Of a stretch of DNA of 64,000 bases, positions 35,741 to 48,400 are shown one piece after another. Under the pieces are notes generated by a model. That model saw nothing but the letters and a program-made list of their open reading frames with translations, had not been told where the DNA came from and searched no databases. Position 1 is the stretch's first letter; each line of letters begins with the position of its first letter. The translations under genes and the position numbers were made by a program. Source of the stretch: Benincasa hispida (Eukaryota; Streptophyta; Magnoliopsida; Cucurbitales; Cucurbitaceae). The stretch is from assembly GCF_009727055.1 (NCBI RefSeq), contig NC_052359.1:9085674-9149673 (forward strand), in the 5' to 3' direction.

Positions 35741-37033
35741 TGTTCTATCTCTTCTCAAAGATGAAATTATAGCTTTCAACCATATTTGTGATTTATACTT
35801 TACCAACCCTGATTTTGAAAAAATTTGGAATGATTGTGCTAACCACATCCCATTCAAGGACTTCCATGGGTGTTTATTTAAGGGAGACACTATTTGCACA
35901 CCACACACATCACTTAGAGAGTCTTATCCTTAAGGAAGCTCATGCTAATGGCCTTGCGAGACACTTCGGGAGAGATAAAACAATCACTTTAGTTAGTTCC
36001 CGTTGCTATTGGCCACAATTACAAAATAATGTAACTAATTTTGTTAAAAGATGCTATATTTGCCAAACTTCTAAAGGATCTAGCCAACACGAATACACAC
36101 ATTTATGTATACCATATACAATTTGGGAAGATCTCTCAATGAATTTTATACTTGGTCTTCTAGAAACACAACGTGGTAATGATTCTGTTTTGGTAGTTGT
36201 AGATCGTTTTAGTAAAATGACACACTCCCTAGCATGTAAAAAGATTGTTGATGCTTTGAATATAGCAAACTCATTTTTCAAAAAAATCATTTGTTCGCAT
36301 GGAATTCCAAAAACTATAGCTCTAATGGGGATGTCAAATTTATGATTATTATTTTTTTTTTTTTTTAGAAATCCTTACAAAAAAAAAATTGGTACGGGTT
36401 TACTCTATAGCACAACTAACCATCCCTGAACGGATGAACAGACAAAAGTTACAAACTATACTCTTGGCAATCGAATTCGTTGCCTAAGTGGGGACAAACC
36501 GAAACAGTGGAACATTGCATTAACTCAAGCAAAATTTGCATTCAACTACATGGCAAATCGATCAATAGGGAAGTCTCCTGTCGAGATTGTATACACTAGA
36601 TTACCTATACTTTCGACCTTTCTAATTTACCTTCTAATGTTGATCTAGGGGAGAAGCAAACTTTATGGCTCAAAGAATTAAGGATATCCATGAAGAAGTT
36701 CGAGCTCATTTGGAGGAATCAAATGCCAAGTATAAAGAAGCTATTGATGCTCATCGCAAACCAAAATCCTTTACTATTGGATACTTGGTTATGATTCACT
36801 TGAAAAAATCAAGACTACGAGCCGGCATACATAATAAACTAACTAACAAGAAGATAGGATCTTTTCATATTTTAAAAAAATATGGCGACAATGCTTACAA
36901 GTTGGACCTTCCTTCGAACCTTCGAACAAACCCAACTTTCAACATAGCTGACATATTTTCGTACCGTCCTCCAGATGAATTTTCCTTAGCTACTGAAGTT
37001 GCAGACGTGTTATTCTTCTTAGGAGAAAGGATT
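35741..37033 (+). pseudogene. Gypsy integrase remnant
   Basis: The HHCC zinc domain is present: H-x6-H in AHANGLARHFG and C-x2-C in RCYICQTSK, with CYWPQLQNNV between. The core begins DLSMNFILGL, where the first catalytic Asp of the usual SMDF is Asn, and continues VLVVVDRFSKMTHS and FFKKIICSHGIPKTI. A poly(T)/poly(A)-containing gap at 36345-36390 interrupts it. It resumes near 36410 (HP..DGQT-like) with FNYMANRSIGKSPVEIVY. The C-terminal part at 36665-37036 has DIHEEVRAHLEESNAKYKEA, KNKKIGSF-like TNKKIGSFHILKKYGDNAYK and LDLPSNLRTNPTFNIADIFS and ends at a stop just before the 3' LTR. No chromodomain is evident. Confidence 0.85.
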
Positions 37034-37238
37034 TGATGAGGAAATATAGTCTACTACTATGTAAATTTATTAGTGTCCAGTTGTATTTTCTTTAAATTTT
37101 TGTGTAAAACGATTACTTGCTTAACGGTCAATTTTGAAGTCTTGTAACCGACTAACTCTCTATATAAGGGACTACATTTATATCATTTATGATCACTTAA
37201 TAAGATTTGAGCTATTTTCATTTCACTTGTGTGCATCA
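37034..37238 (+). repeat. Gypsy 3' LTR
   Basis: Starts TGATGAGGAAATATAGTC next to a purine-rich AGGAGAAAGG (37021-37030) and ends TGTGTGCATCA. It keeps the TATA region CTATATAAGGGAC. TTTTC follows at 37239-37243, matching the 5' flank. Confidence 0.85.
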
Positions 37239-37639
37239 TTTTCCCTCATAATTAATATCAATTCGACTCGATCTCATATATAATTCGCTTATCAACATAG
37301 TCAATGCAATGAAGTGCATAAAGACATAATTTTACCAATCACGCACTCTACATTGTTATTGATCATATTATCATAGTGTATATATATACACTTGACAACC
37401 ACTGTTCGACATTAACCTCCTTTAAACACCGTGACACCACTTCAAGACAAGAAGTTAGTCTTAGAACGACTAGAATTTCAACTTGTGAACACCCTAGGTG
37501 AATTAACGAACAACTGTGGTCACATTGTCCTTGAAGTTTGTATCCAAGTTTACTCTTGGTATACAAGATACAACTTGAATTGCACTGGAGATGTTAAAGT
37601 ACCAATCATAAACAATTACCAGACTAGGAACCTCAACGA

Positions 37640-37880
37640 TATACGTTAAATTTCCTCATGAGCATTTTTAAGTTTGATTTGTCTCGCTTTCAGCAATTGC
37701 AAATGCCAATAGATATAAATGTATTTGCATCCATAGCTACACTGACCCACAAACTATTTTTGTACTTTCCTTTTAAATGAATCACATCAACACTAATGAT
37801 AGAACAACTAAAATTCAAAGTCACTTTGATGCAAGCTCTTAATGGCATGAAAATAAACTTGAAATGCATCAAATATTCGA
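37640..37880 (-). pseudogene. Mutator-like (MULE) transposase fragment
   Basis: The minus strand gives ISVDVIHLKGKYKNSLWVSV followed by AMDANTFISIGICNC. This is the start of the MuDR transposase core, where the family has (I/V)S(I/V)DGTHLKGKYKGTLL...A.D.NNQ(I/F)(Y/F)P(I/L)A. The first catalytic Asp (in SVD) is present. Upstream, LRACIKVTLNFSC is also compatible. Stops bound the fragment on both sides, so it is a relic. No terminal inverted repeats were located. Confidence 0.65.
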
Positions 37881-38901
37881 GTTGAATCTAAAAGTTGGTT
37901 CTTGAATTCTCTATCATCAAGACTTCACCATAAGCAGAGACCTCGCAAGAGCATGTTTGTTCCCTCACACGTCATGCTTTGTGGTAGCTTATATCTACAC
38001 CATACTTCCTTATGTCTCCGACAATGTGTCGAGATCTACAAGACTGACCAACTCGCTGAAACTTCTCCTTTATTAGATGTCCATATATCTAAAGATCACA
38101 AAGTTCTCAAAACACTTCATCGCACAAAATCTTGTTGATTTATCACACAATGCATAAATCCCTGGTCAACTTCTTAATCCAAATCCAAAATCCAAAGTCC
38201 AAAATTTTTGTACATGGCCGATGCCGATAATCCATTGTGCTCATAAACACACATCACCCTCATCGTCTATTCATGAATGACAAATATGAACAAATGAGAG
38301 GGCAAACAAATTTTTTAAAAAAGTCGAGTTTAAGAGCAATAGTGAGAGCTAAAGCAAGTGAGGTCATCAAGAGTGAGTCATGTACTAAGAGAAAAATATG
38401 TAGCACAACTTTGGAATATATGAAAGAATCTCAAGTGTGGAAACAAGAGTAATAGCCTAGTTTGATGAAAGCACAAGCTACTGTTGTAGGCAATAACAAA
38501 GGAGAGCGAGAATTACATTTTCTGAATTACTACTTACATATTATAACTTTGCAGAGAGCAAGAGCACAGAACAATCACAAACGAGGAGAATAAATGGGTT
38601 AGAAAAACTTGTGCTCAACACACTTAATTTACTCTTTGGAGCAATATCAAAACTTCACATGGTTTGCTAATGCTACCAAAGAGTTATGCAAACTTATTTT
38701 GAGAAAATGAATTGGAATTCATTTTGGGTCCTCATATTTGTGAAAGTTTGTCCAAAAATCTCCAACCAATTGACAGTGTTGGGGACAAATTTATAAAAGG
38801 AACATTCTCTCAAATTCACAACCTCCTTCAACTAATCATAACTTTCCATAACAAAGTTGGAAGGTTTTCAAGAACGAATCCAAAGTATGTCTTCAATAAA
38901 T

Positions 38902-38929
38902 AGGTCCCAGGTCCCAGGTCCCAGGTCCT
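38902..38929 (+). repeat. Tandem AGGTCCC heptamer, four units
   Basis: Four consecutive copies of AGGTCCC, the last ending CT. Short non-coding microsatellite-like tract about 0.7 kb beyond the NRPD1 stop codon. Confidence 0.8.
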
Positions 38930-39119
38930 CCAGAAACCGATGATTTACAGATCCCGACCAGATTTGCAAAACCCAGCACAACAAATCAGATCAAAGAAAA
39001 TATTTGGTCTCTTTGTACTTCTTTTACAGAAGCCACAACTGTAAAGTGTTACGCAGAATAGGGAACAAAAAATCATGATCCCAGTAGCCATTTTATAACA
39101 AACAATACCAAAATGTATA

Positions 39120-39662
39120 TCATCAAGTAAATTACATTATGAAGAGACCAGCCTGAACGAGCTTCTCTTTGCTGCTTCCACTAGATCTTTTCTGCCTATT
39201 GCTTATATTAAGGCAAACAAGTTAGAGTAGAAGGAGCAAAAAGAAGCTCAGGAATTCAAATATACAGATGAGAGTTTATTATTTTTATTGACAAAAGAAA
39301 CAAAGAAAGAGAATGGGTTAACTGCTCGTCTAGCTCTCTTCCTGTTCACATATTCTACATCCTATACTACCTCTTGGCGAAATAAGGAAAAAAAGAAAAA
39401 AAAAGGTATACAGATTCAAAAACTGATGAGCCACCATCATCGAAGTCGAAGTGAAAATTCATCAATAGTAGTGCAACAGGTCAGCAAAGGAATCACCAAA
39501 ACCTTTTTGGCGTTCCGCAAATATAAAGACAACAGGCTAAGTTAAAGGCAACTTGACTGCATTCAAACTCCCAAGAACTTCAGGATATTTCAGACCAAAA
39601 TCTCCATTTTAATTTTGCCACTGTACATACCTGAACTCCCGTATATGTACATGATAGATGGA
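39120..39662 (-). other. NRPD1: Probable NRPD1 3' untranslated region
   Basis: Follows the NRPD1 stop codon on the minus strand. Two AATAAA signals occur (complements at 39275-39280 and 39284-39289), about 375-390 nt past the stop, so the transcript probably ends near 39250-39270. The end position is inferred from these signals only. Confidence 0.45.
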
Positions 39663-42483
39663 TCACTCAAACTTTTCTTGCATCCATTTCGACTGATAAC
39701 CCTTTACTCTATGAGGAGCAATGATCTCCAAAGCACCTAAAACACACTTGTGGTAAGAAAAATCTTCTGTTGTTCCATCTGATCGTATCAATACGAAGCA
39801 ACGTGTATTTTGATACTTCGAGTGGCTACCAACCTGCAAAAGTACCAGGTAGCAGGTAAACATGATTACATAAATTCCATGAATCAACATCACATCTCTT
39901 TACCAAACAGGTAGCAGGTAATAAAATAACACCACAGAGATCAACTACAAACTACATATTTTGAGCCACAGTTCAGGACAAAACCACACAAATAACAAGG
40001 AAAGGATAAAAACATGTTGGTAGTTCATATTTCAGTTGTTTGAAGTATAGGATCCCACTAAACAATAGGGCATATTACCATTGATATAAGAGAATAGCCT
40101 CTGACTTCAAAGTTTGGGAGGGAATTTAAATAGAATGATAGTGAGTGTGGTCGTGGAAGTTTCTTGAGGCGGTTGGGATTTGATTCTAAGGTGGCTAGAA
40201 TTTGAAATTTAAATTGGTCACTTCAGTTCAAAGTGACGATTATATTTGTCTCCACCAGCAAGTGCCATCGGCTGACCAACTGGATCCTGCTTCTAAGGGA
40301 GGCTCGAATCAGAAATCTAAGAATTAAAATACTACTTTGAAGTGACTGTGATTTGTCTCCCTCAGTTTCATCAGCTAATCAACTAGATCCCTACTGCCTC
40401 GCTTGAAAGTTGAACCCATGGATAAACCTCATACACTCTCCTTTAGGTCACTGATACTAGTCTGATGCTTGGACATGTAGTGAGCCACCTATTTCACCAA
40501 CTGCACTTTATTCTAAATTTCTAATCTCGTCTCCTTTTTCTATCTGAGTCCTTGGTTGGGGGAAGAATCCAGTATGATGTGGATCATTTTAAGAAAGAGT
40601 TAAATGAATTAAATTTCTTACTCTATATATCTACTTTAAGTGCATTCAGATCCAATCAGATTTTTTTATTTTAATGTTTCCTTGATTGTATGGCAAAAAA
40701 GAAGGTAATAACATTCATGTGGTTTCAATTATGTCAAAAACAATGGAACTTAAGTTAAAGGTGACTGACTAGAACTCGTATTCTTTTTAATTCTAAAATC
40801 CATCCTAGCAATAAAATTTTACACTTGTTCAGCCTAATGTGTTACGAAAGTCGAGTTCAATTAGCTGAGCCAACCAATTCTATGAAAGGTCAGAGGTTAA
40901 AACCCTGTGGGGATGTTCCTTGTACATACACAAAAAAGAGCTAGCGAGAACCAAAATGAAATACTGAGGGGTAGGATTGGAGCTGAGGCTCTTCACTAGA
41001 TTGGAACAGACAAGGAACAAGTGTCCGCAAGCTCCTCTTAGGGACTCAACATTCGGTTGCCTCAAGACATGTTCATCTTCATCATGTGGATGTGAAGTGC
41101 ACCATGGAACCTTGTGGCTATAGTAAATAATGCTCAAAGTGGTGGCTTATTCTTCAAACAATGTCTTGGACTTTCAGTGAACATAAACAACACTTGATAG
41201 CTCTCAGTTTGAAAGGCAGTCAGTGAGATGACTTCTCCTTGCTAACTTGGCCTCCAGCCTATCTAACCTCTTTGAGCCTGTCACTGAGACGCACCTCTGA
41301 TATTGATCCCAGGGAAAATAAAAATTGCATAGTGGGCTGTGCCAGAAAATAATAGGAGCTTACATCTAGTTTAGACTACTCTAAAATGTTTCTTTTCCAC
41401 CGGGCAAAGTTCCTACTCCCAAATCTGTCATCCTTCAACAATTTTCTCCTCCCTTGTCAATTCCAAAGAAAAGTCGTCAGCATTGTTCAACTAGTTAAGA
41501 CATGCCCCGCTAACCAACACATTAGAGGTTTGAATCCCCACCCCCACATGTTGTCGAACTAAAAAATTCAGAAGAGAAGTCTGTCCATAATTGCTGGAAC
41601 CTGGACAAGAATGGAAGTGCAGAATGGAGCATAACAACTCGAGACTATTGGCAAGAGCAGAGGAAGTTAAAAAGGCAAGAATCACAAAAGAAACTTGTTC
41701 TTTCATTGTTTCTAATTTATTTATTTATTATTTTATTTCTGTTTTGGGATTCAGGGAGGGGGGATAGATGGAATATGCCAAAAGAGTTTCATCTTCTATA
41801 GAAAATACCTTTATGTCTTGTGCGCCAACACCAATCTTTTCATCCCTATGAGGATGAAAGTACAAAGCCATCATCAAAGTTGATTTGTCCACTTCATTTA
41901 ATCTTTCATTTAAAGAATACCTGCACGCACAAGTGAAACCGTTTAGAACTCCAACTCCATTCAGCATATGACATTTCAGCAGCATTCGAAATTTTATAAA
42001 GGAACAACGTAAGATACCAGGCATGTGATTTTCAAGCAATAAACAATTATTCATTAAGCTAGAACTAGCTTGGTGTTTTCCTTTTTTTCTGGTGTTTTCC
42101 TTTTTTTCTTTCCAAAAGGGAAATTATAAATAAAAGAAAATGTAAAGAGAAAAAACGACACATCTAATATAATGTTGCCAATTGTAAGAGCTGAGCAATG
42201 CCCAAAGAGGAAGGACTAACTTGTGTAAAATGGTTCTCAATGCAAATGACAGCTTCTGAATATCGTTCAGTGTCAAAAATTCCCTTAAAATTGATTTAGA
42301 TACATTATCCAGCTTTTTAAGTCCTTTAATGGTAGAACCGCCATTTTTAAGCACTAACTGAGCACTATATTTTTCAGATATATTGTTCTTATCTAGAGAT
42401 CCAATCTTTGCATTCTGCTTCTCACAAGTGCTTTGGCCGCCCAGTAGATTATAAACATCGACAGGCTTATTAAGCTCATGCCC
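39663..42483 (-). CDS. NRPD1: NRPD1 3'-terminal exons with DeCL-like domain
   Basis: Exon 42483-42221 encodes a low-conservation linker ([16 protein letters not shown]...) ending [19 protein letters not shown]. Exon 41920-41809 gives [37 protein letters not shown]. Exon 39833-39663 gives [40 protein letters not shown] and ends WMQEKFE, stop at 39665-39663. This is the DeCL (defective chloroplasts and leaves)-like domain shared by NRPD1 and NRPE1 and by chloroplast rRNA-processing proteins. It is complete here, and Pol IV needs it in Arabidopsis. The intron at 39834-41808 is 1975 bp. Confidence 0.92.
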
Positions 42484-45400
42484 CTGAAGAGTAAGAACAA
42501 TTTGAAACCATTAGATAGCTGAAGTAAGAACAATTTGAAACCATTAGATAGCTGAAGTACTGCAAGAACCTGAAGCAGCAGATAACAGGTATAGTGACCA
42601 TGGAATAGACTGGTAGAAATGAATATTTCCATGCATCAAGGATGACATAATATAGTATACATTTTAATTAGATTCATCATTTGAACTTCGTTCTTTTGGT
42701 TGTTCTTTTTTTTTTTTTTTTTTCTTGGGATAAAAACAGACATGTATATTCATTAACAACATTTATATAACAAAAGAAAAAGAAATACCACACTCAACTT
42801 GAAGAAGAAGCACCGTAATTGCGTGACCAAATTAGTGGTCAAATATAATATATATGCATGTATGTATGTACAAATATTAAAGAGATCTGCAGGAGGCAGT
42901 AGAAGGATAAGAACAAAAATCCTATAACGTGGAATCTTGGCAGGTGAAGAAATCCTCACATGTACGAAATAGGTACCTTTTCATTATTAGAGACAAGCAT
43001 CTTATAATTTTTGTTAATTCATTTACCACACGTTTGAAAACTTATTAGCTTAAACCCTATTCCAAACAACAGATATAATTCTATGGAATTGCACATACAG
43101 AATAATTGAATACATCATCAATGAAATTGTTATAAAAACTTTTTTTGGTCTTTTAAGGATCGATGAGCTGAAGCGTATGAAGTTGGAACATATAATCTTA
43201 CCCTCCCAGAATATAGGATATCGAACTGTCCCCCCGTTCCCAACGAAGGAATTCTCCCCCATGCCAAGGCATCTAAACTTCCTGACAGGTTGTCCTTACT
43301 TCCAGCCTTGGCAGCTTTAACAAAACAGGCACCAGGACTCTGCAGAAAACCATGGGTTAAATTTTACATTCACTGCTTACTCAATATGATGATTCAAATG
43401 GAGATTAGCAATTAGATAACTAACTGAGAAGCAAGCTTGCATAAAGGGTGTTTTGACCAAAGCATGTTCCCTTTGATGTGACAGTCCTTTCACATTTAAG
43501 CCAACAAACTCTCCTGTAGCCGAAAGAGAATTTGCAATAAGCAGCAAATGCTCAAGACGTATTGTTTTACCAATATCCAACGTTGCAGACACCAAACTCT
43601 GCATTAAAATATTTGAATGGTTAGATTAGAAGCATGGAAAAGTTCCTGCAAATGGTTTGATGCAAGAACCAAGCGAAACTTTTCAGAAAGGTAGTGGACA
43701 GAAATACAAACGTTGAGAAAGTACTTCCATCCAGAATCTATTCCATATGCCAAACAGAGACTATGTGTATTATCCGGATGACTACGAGACCAATCAATCA
43801 AATCCATTACAGGGAGGCAATTATTCACAAGAGTTGCCCAAAATCTTGAATTTCCTTCTCCAGACATGGTCACCCGCAAGTAGAGCTCACCATGATTACA
43901 ACGAGGTTTTGGTACCTTTGGCCGGTCATTCCATGCAATGTCTACCCTGTCAATCTCAGCAAAGCCTAATGCAAATACCAAAGGAAAAGAAAACATAATT
44001 TTTTGGGAAATCTAGCCAAATAACAAACGTACTCAAGCAAATGATAGAACATCTTAAAAAGTCCATTGGTATTTCAAAAAAGTTATGCCAGTTGAAACAG
44101 CGAGAAATCAAGAGAAACCTAGCAACTTTAATGCAAATATATTGTCAAATATCCCATAGCACATTATATGTTTTCTTTTTATAACTTCGGTAAAAGAAAA
44201 CAAATAACTTCATGAAAAGAATGCATAAAAAGCTAACAAGGGGGCACCAAAAAGAACAGACTCGAATTAGAGAAAAGCCTTCTAGCTGGACAAACTTGGG
44301 AATGACAGGATAAAGAGTAACTTGACTTTGAAGAAGAAAGCACTCTTCCACATTGTCCATCTAAAGCTCAATTCATATAACCAATCAACATTGTCTTGGG
44401 CCTTTTCAAAATAAAGCCCCTTTTTCCCAAAATTCGATTCCCCTACAGCTTCTCTAACTCCTAATTTATAGATTATACAAGAATGAACCAGGTGCCCATA
44501 ACTAAAGCACACCAAATATATCCAATATTCTACAGAAAATATTAAAAAAATGTATCAGTAAAGACATTTTTAACACATTGTGACTTCATCTCTAAATTCA
44601 AGAAAAAACAGACATCAATGATAAGTTTTAGATAATGAAATATTATCAAGTCAAAACATCAGCTATTCAGGCTGGCCATGCGTGTGTGGAAATGCACATT
44701 AAGTATTGCAAGGTAACAAATAGTACAGACCTCTTATAACTGTACCAAGAAGGAAATGAATCAGCAAATCTTGAATGAAATCTAATTGCAGGAAAGAGTT
44801 CTTTGTGTTTTCGGCTATTGTAACAGTTAAGCACACCGTATCACCATCTTCCCTCACTGAATCAGCTAGAGGACAATCCCTTATCAGCCAAGCCACAAAA
44901 CAACATACAGCTCAAGTGAGATTACAAAGGTTAACTTGCTTTGATAGAAAAGCCCAAATAGAGAATATTTAACGAAAGGGAACCAACTCTAAATGTCAAT
45001 GGAAGAAGGAACGTACTGGGATATTATTTGCAAAGAGGGCAAATTCATTCTTCCTTCTTGTCTCACAGAGTCACACCGTATATTAAGGGAATGGATGACA
45101 GAATTCATCTTCAATCTTCTTTTCTTCAAAATTTCCTGGATGGATATACTATGGTTGATACCAGATACAGAGGACTCTAACAGTATATACTTGCGTCATA
45201 TAAAGAAAGACAGTTTTCAGATTGCATTACCTTGCACACATGAAAGTGGCAAACCCAAGGACTAAAATGCTTTTTCCGCGAGGGCTGTGGCGAGAAACTA
45301 ATATCCATAGAAAACATTGCTAATAACGTCAATCAAAAGATACTATAAACACGGCTATGACAAATATAAAAAACATAGAAAATATAATAACTTACATTAT

Positions 45401-48400
45401 CATGACAGTAGACACAATATCTTTAAACATTACTCTTTCTAAATGGTTCTTAACTCCTAACGCTCCATACTCAAATCCATAACTTCGTTTTGAAAGTTTC
45501 TCTGATAAGAACAATGAAAAGGTTTGTTTCGTACTATTCCTCTTTGAACCACACTCCAGCACTCTCTGCATGAGTAAAATATATCACAACCATTAATCTT
45601 GGTATCAGAAACTACAGACCTGTTTACAAGTTATGCTTGAAAAGTTTTCTAGTACTTTTTTTGGAAAAATTTTTAAAAAAAAAAAGTTTCTTAAGGTAGA
45701 AAACTCGTTTGTGTAAGATAAGTTTTAAATTTTGTTTTAAGAGATAAATAAATAAACACACACATAGCATGCAGCAAAAAACATAAAAGCACTTTGCAGA
45801 TAGTTAAATCAACACTAAACCCAAAAGGTTTAAGTTTATGGGTTACTGCAAATTTAATTTTATATCAAAACTTTAACACTAATCCACTTGTGGGCTTAAA
45901 ATTTGCATAAGGCCCAACAAGTGGTTATCAATATTAATGGAGAGGAAATGACACTACAAGAGTCTTTAAATATAAGATTAAAGGAAAAATCACCTTTTTA
46001 GTCCCCGAGTTTTGATCAATAAGTATGTTTGGTCCCTTAGTTTACAAATAGACCCTTTTAGGCCCAAAATTTTTGGAAATAGGTTTAAAAGATCCTTCTA
46101 ACTATTTAAAGTATTTTTTCAATTATTTTAAAAGCTGATGTGTTATTTTAAAATTAAAAAGTTGTTTCTTCTCTCTACCTTCCTTCCCTCTACTTTTACC
46201 TGACCCTCTTCTCCCTTCTCCAGTAGAAGCTGCAGTAGAAACAGAAACAGAGGACATCCGATCGAAGTCCTAATAAGTATCTCCCTCTGACAACCACGTG
46301 GGTCAAAGTCGAAATCGTTGCTGACATTTTAATCTCTCTACTTAAACCAAACCACTACTGACATTTTCATCTCTCTACTGAAACCCAAAAAGGAGATCTT
46401 TGAAGCTTGGGTATTCTCTGAATTCACAAGGTAACAATTCTAACATAAAAGCTCAAACCTTCTTGCAGAAATTTGAATGGGGTATTTGGGTACTGGATAC
46501 ATACACCTTTTTGAATAATTTAAAAGGAATATTAAATATGTAAGAATAATTTGAGAAAGCCTGTGTTTGTGGGTTTAATTTTAGGAGGTGTGTTTCCAGT
46601 GAAATCTATGAAAGTCATCGGTTAATTCAATAATCATAAAGATGAGTCCTTTTCATTGGCACTACCCATATGTAAGGGAGGTGGTCGTTGGGTTTGGCGA
46701 TGGCAACCACGAGATCTAGGGAACATGAGGAGTGTTGTAGAAGGGGTTGGATGATGAAACGGTTGTGATGAGAGGAAGAAGATGGAAGGAGGGTTGATGG
46801 TGGGGAGGAGAGAGTATAATTTTTTAATTTTAAAATAAATCATCAGCTTATAAAATAATATAAAAATACTTTAAATAGTTAGAAGGAACCTTTTAAACCT
46901 ATTTTAAAAAACTCAGGGAATAAAAAGGTCTCTTTTGAAAACTAAGAACCAAACGCACCTATTGATTAAAGCCCGGGAAAATTTTCCCAAGATTAAGTCT
47001 ATCAAAACCCTTCAGTTAATTGATTATTCTACAAACAGAGAATAAAACAATAAAAATAATATATACATTTCCAAAAATCTTTGACGAAACAGTCGCATTG
47101 AGAGGAAAAGGCTACAGTACCTTTAGATTTAGCAACGGGGAAGCTTCAAGTAGACTAATTGGTTGGTCCAAAGCACTATATGCAGCTTCTGACATAGCAC
47201 AAGCAGCCAATGACCCAACAGGATGACCACCTATATCACGATCTTTATTATTATTCTCACTATCCAATTCATTAGAGACGCTAGTAGGTCTATCAATGTC
47301 ATAAGAAAACTGAACCAGCTGATTTCCATATGCATTCCTCACTGTTCCATCATATGCAGTATAAATATCCCGCATTAAAAACGTAAGTTTTCGTGTCAAA
47401 GTCCCAGGAACTTCAGCATTGTCACTGAAAGAGCTATCTCGATTTGTCACTGAATGAGCAAAACACTCGAACGGATTAAGCCCTGAGAGAAAGGAATTTT
47501 CAACCACAGCATATGGTATGAAAGACTGTGTACGGTCAGGAAGACCATCCTTCTGAATATAACGAGGCATCTTCTGACTGTTCCATGCAGAACATGAGAG
47601 CTTATGTGGAAGGCTGAAGGATAGAAAAACCAAAGAGTGTTGCAAGCCAAGACACATGCTATGCTGAACTAATTTCAGCAAATTACCCTTGCTTCCAGCC
47701 TTGAACATAGTAAGAAGAGAATTGTCTTTACCAGAATACTTGTAAACTAGATTTTGTATATCCCGGAAAACTTTCTTGAAAGCATCAACGGAAGCTTGAT
47801 TTAGAGCAACAGATTTCTGCTTCTCATAAATTAAACGCTCCATTTCAATAGATAACATGTGTTGATTATCTTCATCGTTTCCAGTAAGGATATCTTTATG
47901 TGAATCCACCATCAGCTGCTTTAAATTACATGTTTCCTCAGCTTCCTGTAACCCACAAAAGATATCATCCATCATGTTTTTGTGAGAGTGTGAATCCACA
48001 GAGAGGTACAAGTCCGACAATGAAACGCTCAACCCCCTCATTGATAACCATTCACAAAGAACCCCTTGAGCATCGTGCAAGTAGTCAAGGGTCTTCCCCT
48101 CACAGTGTTCTATTAGTGCTTGGAAGAGGTTTCTGCCACTATCTCGAAGCCAGTAAGATCCTTCCGAAGATATTAATTCTCCATTTTTAATAAAAACATT
48201 GTGAGAAGGAGAAGAATAATCAAAATCAGGAGGTAGGAGGATGCTGAATAACTGTTTACCAGTCCAAGCACAATTTCTAAACAAAGGAGCTTTTACAATT
48301 GCTGGGGGCAACAACTGATGTAAAGCGAGCATTTGCAACTGCTGCATCTGGAAAGCATTTAACGAAACTCCATCTTCCATAATTAAATGAGCAGCAGTTA

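Larger units (their letters stand above)
20444..37238 (+). mobile_element. Ty3/gypsy retrotransposon with nested insertions, TSD TTTTC
   Basis: Short related LTRs of about 200 bp lie at 20444-20642 and 37034-37238, flanked by TTTTC (20439-20443 and 37239-37243). Between them, on the plus strand and in canonical order, are a primer-binding site, gag, zinc knuckle, protease, RT, RNase H and integrase. The coding order with integrase after RNase H identifies Ty3/gypsy. Three insertions account for most of the 16.8 kb: 20733-22875, 23469-30724 and 31107-33853. Without them the element is about 4.7 kb. Coding regions carry stops, frameshifts and altered catalytic residues, so it is dead. LTR divergence, roughly 15% by eye, indicates an old insertion. 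Confidence 0.9.
37244..39099. other. Intergenic stretch between the gypsy element and NRPD1
   Basis: Apart from the Mutator-like transposase relic and a 7-bp tandem repeat (38902-38929), no gene, RNA or element ends were recognised in this 1.9-kb stretch. It is AT-rich with only short open frames that show no known domain. Confidence 0.5.

Noticed and set aside
47900..48190. A 96-codon plus-strand frame opposite the central NRPD1 exon
   Set aside because: It is the antisense shadow of a strongly conserved coding exon and shows no family of its own.
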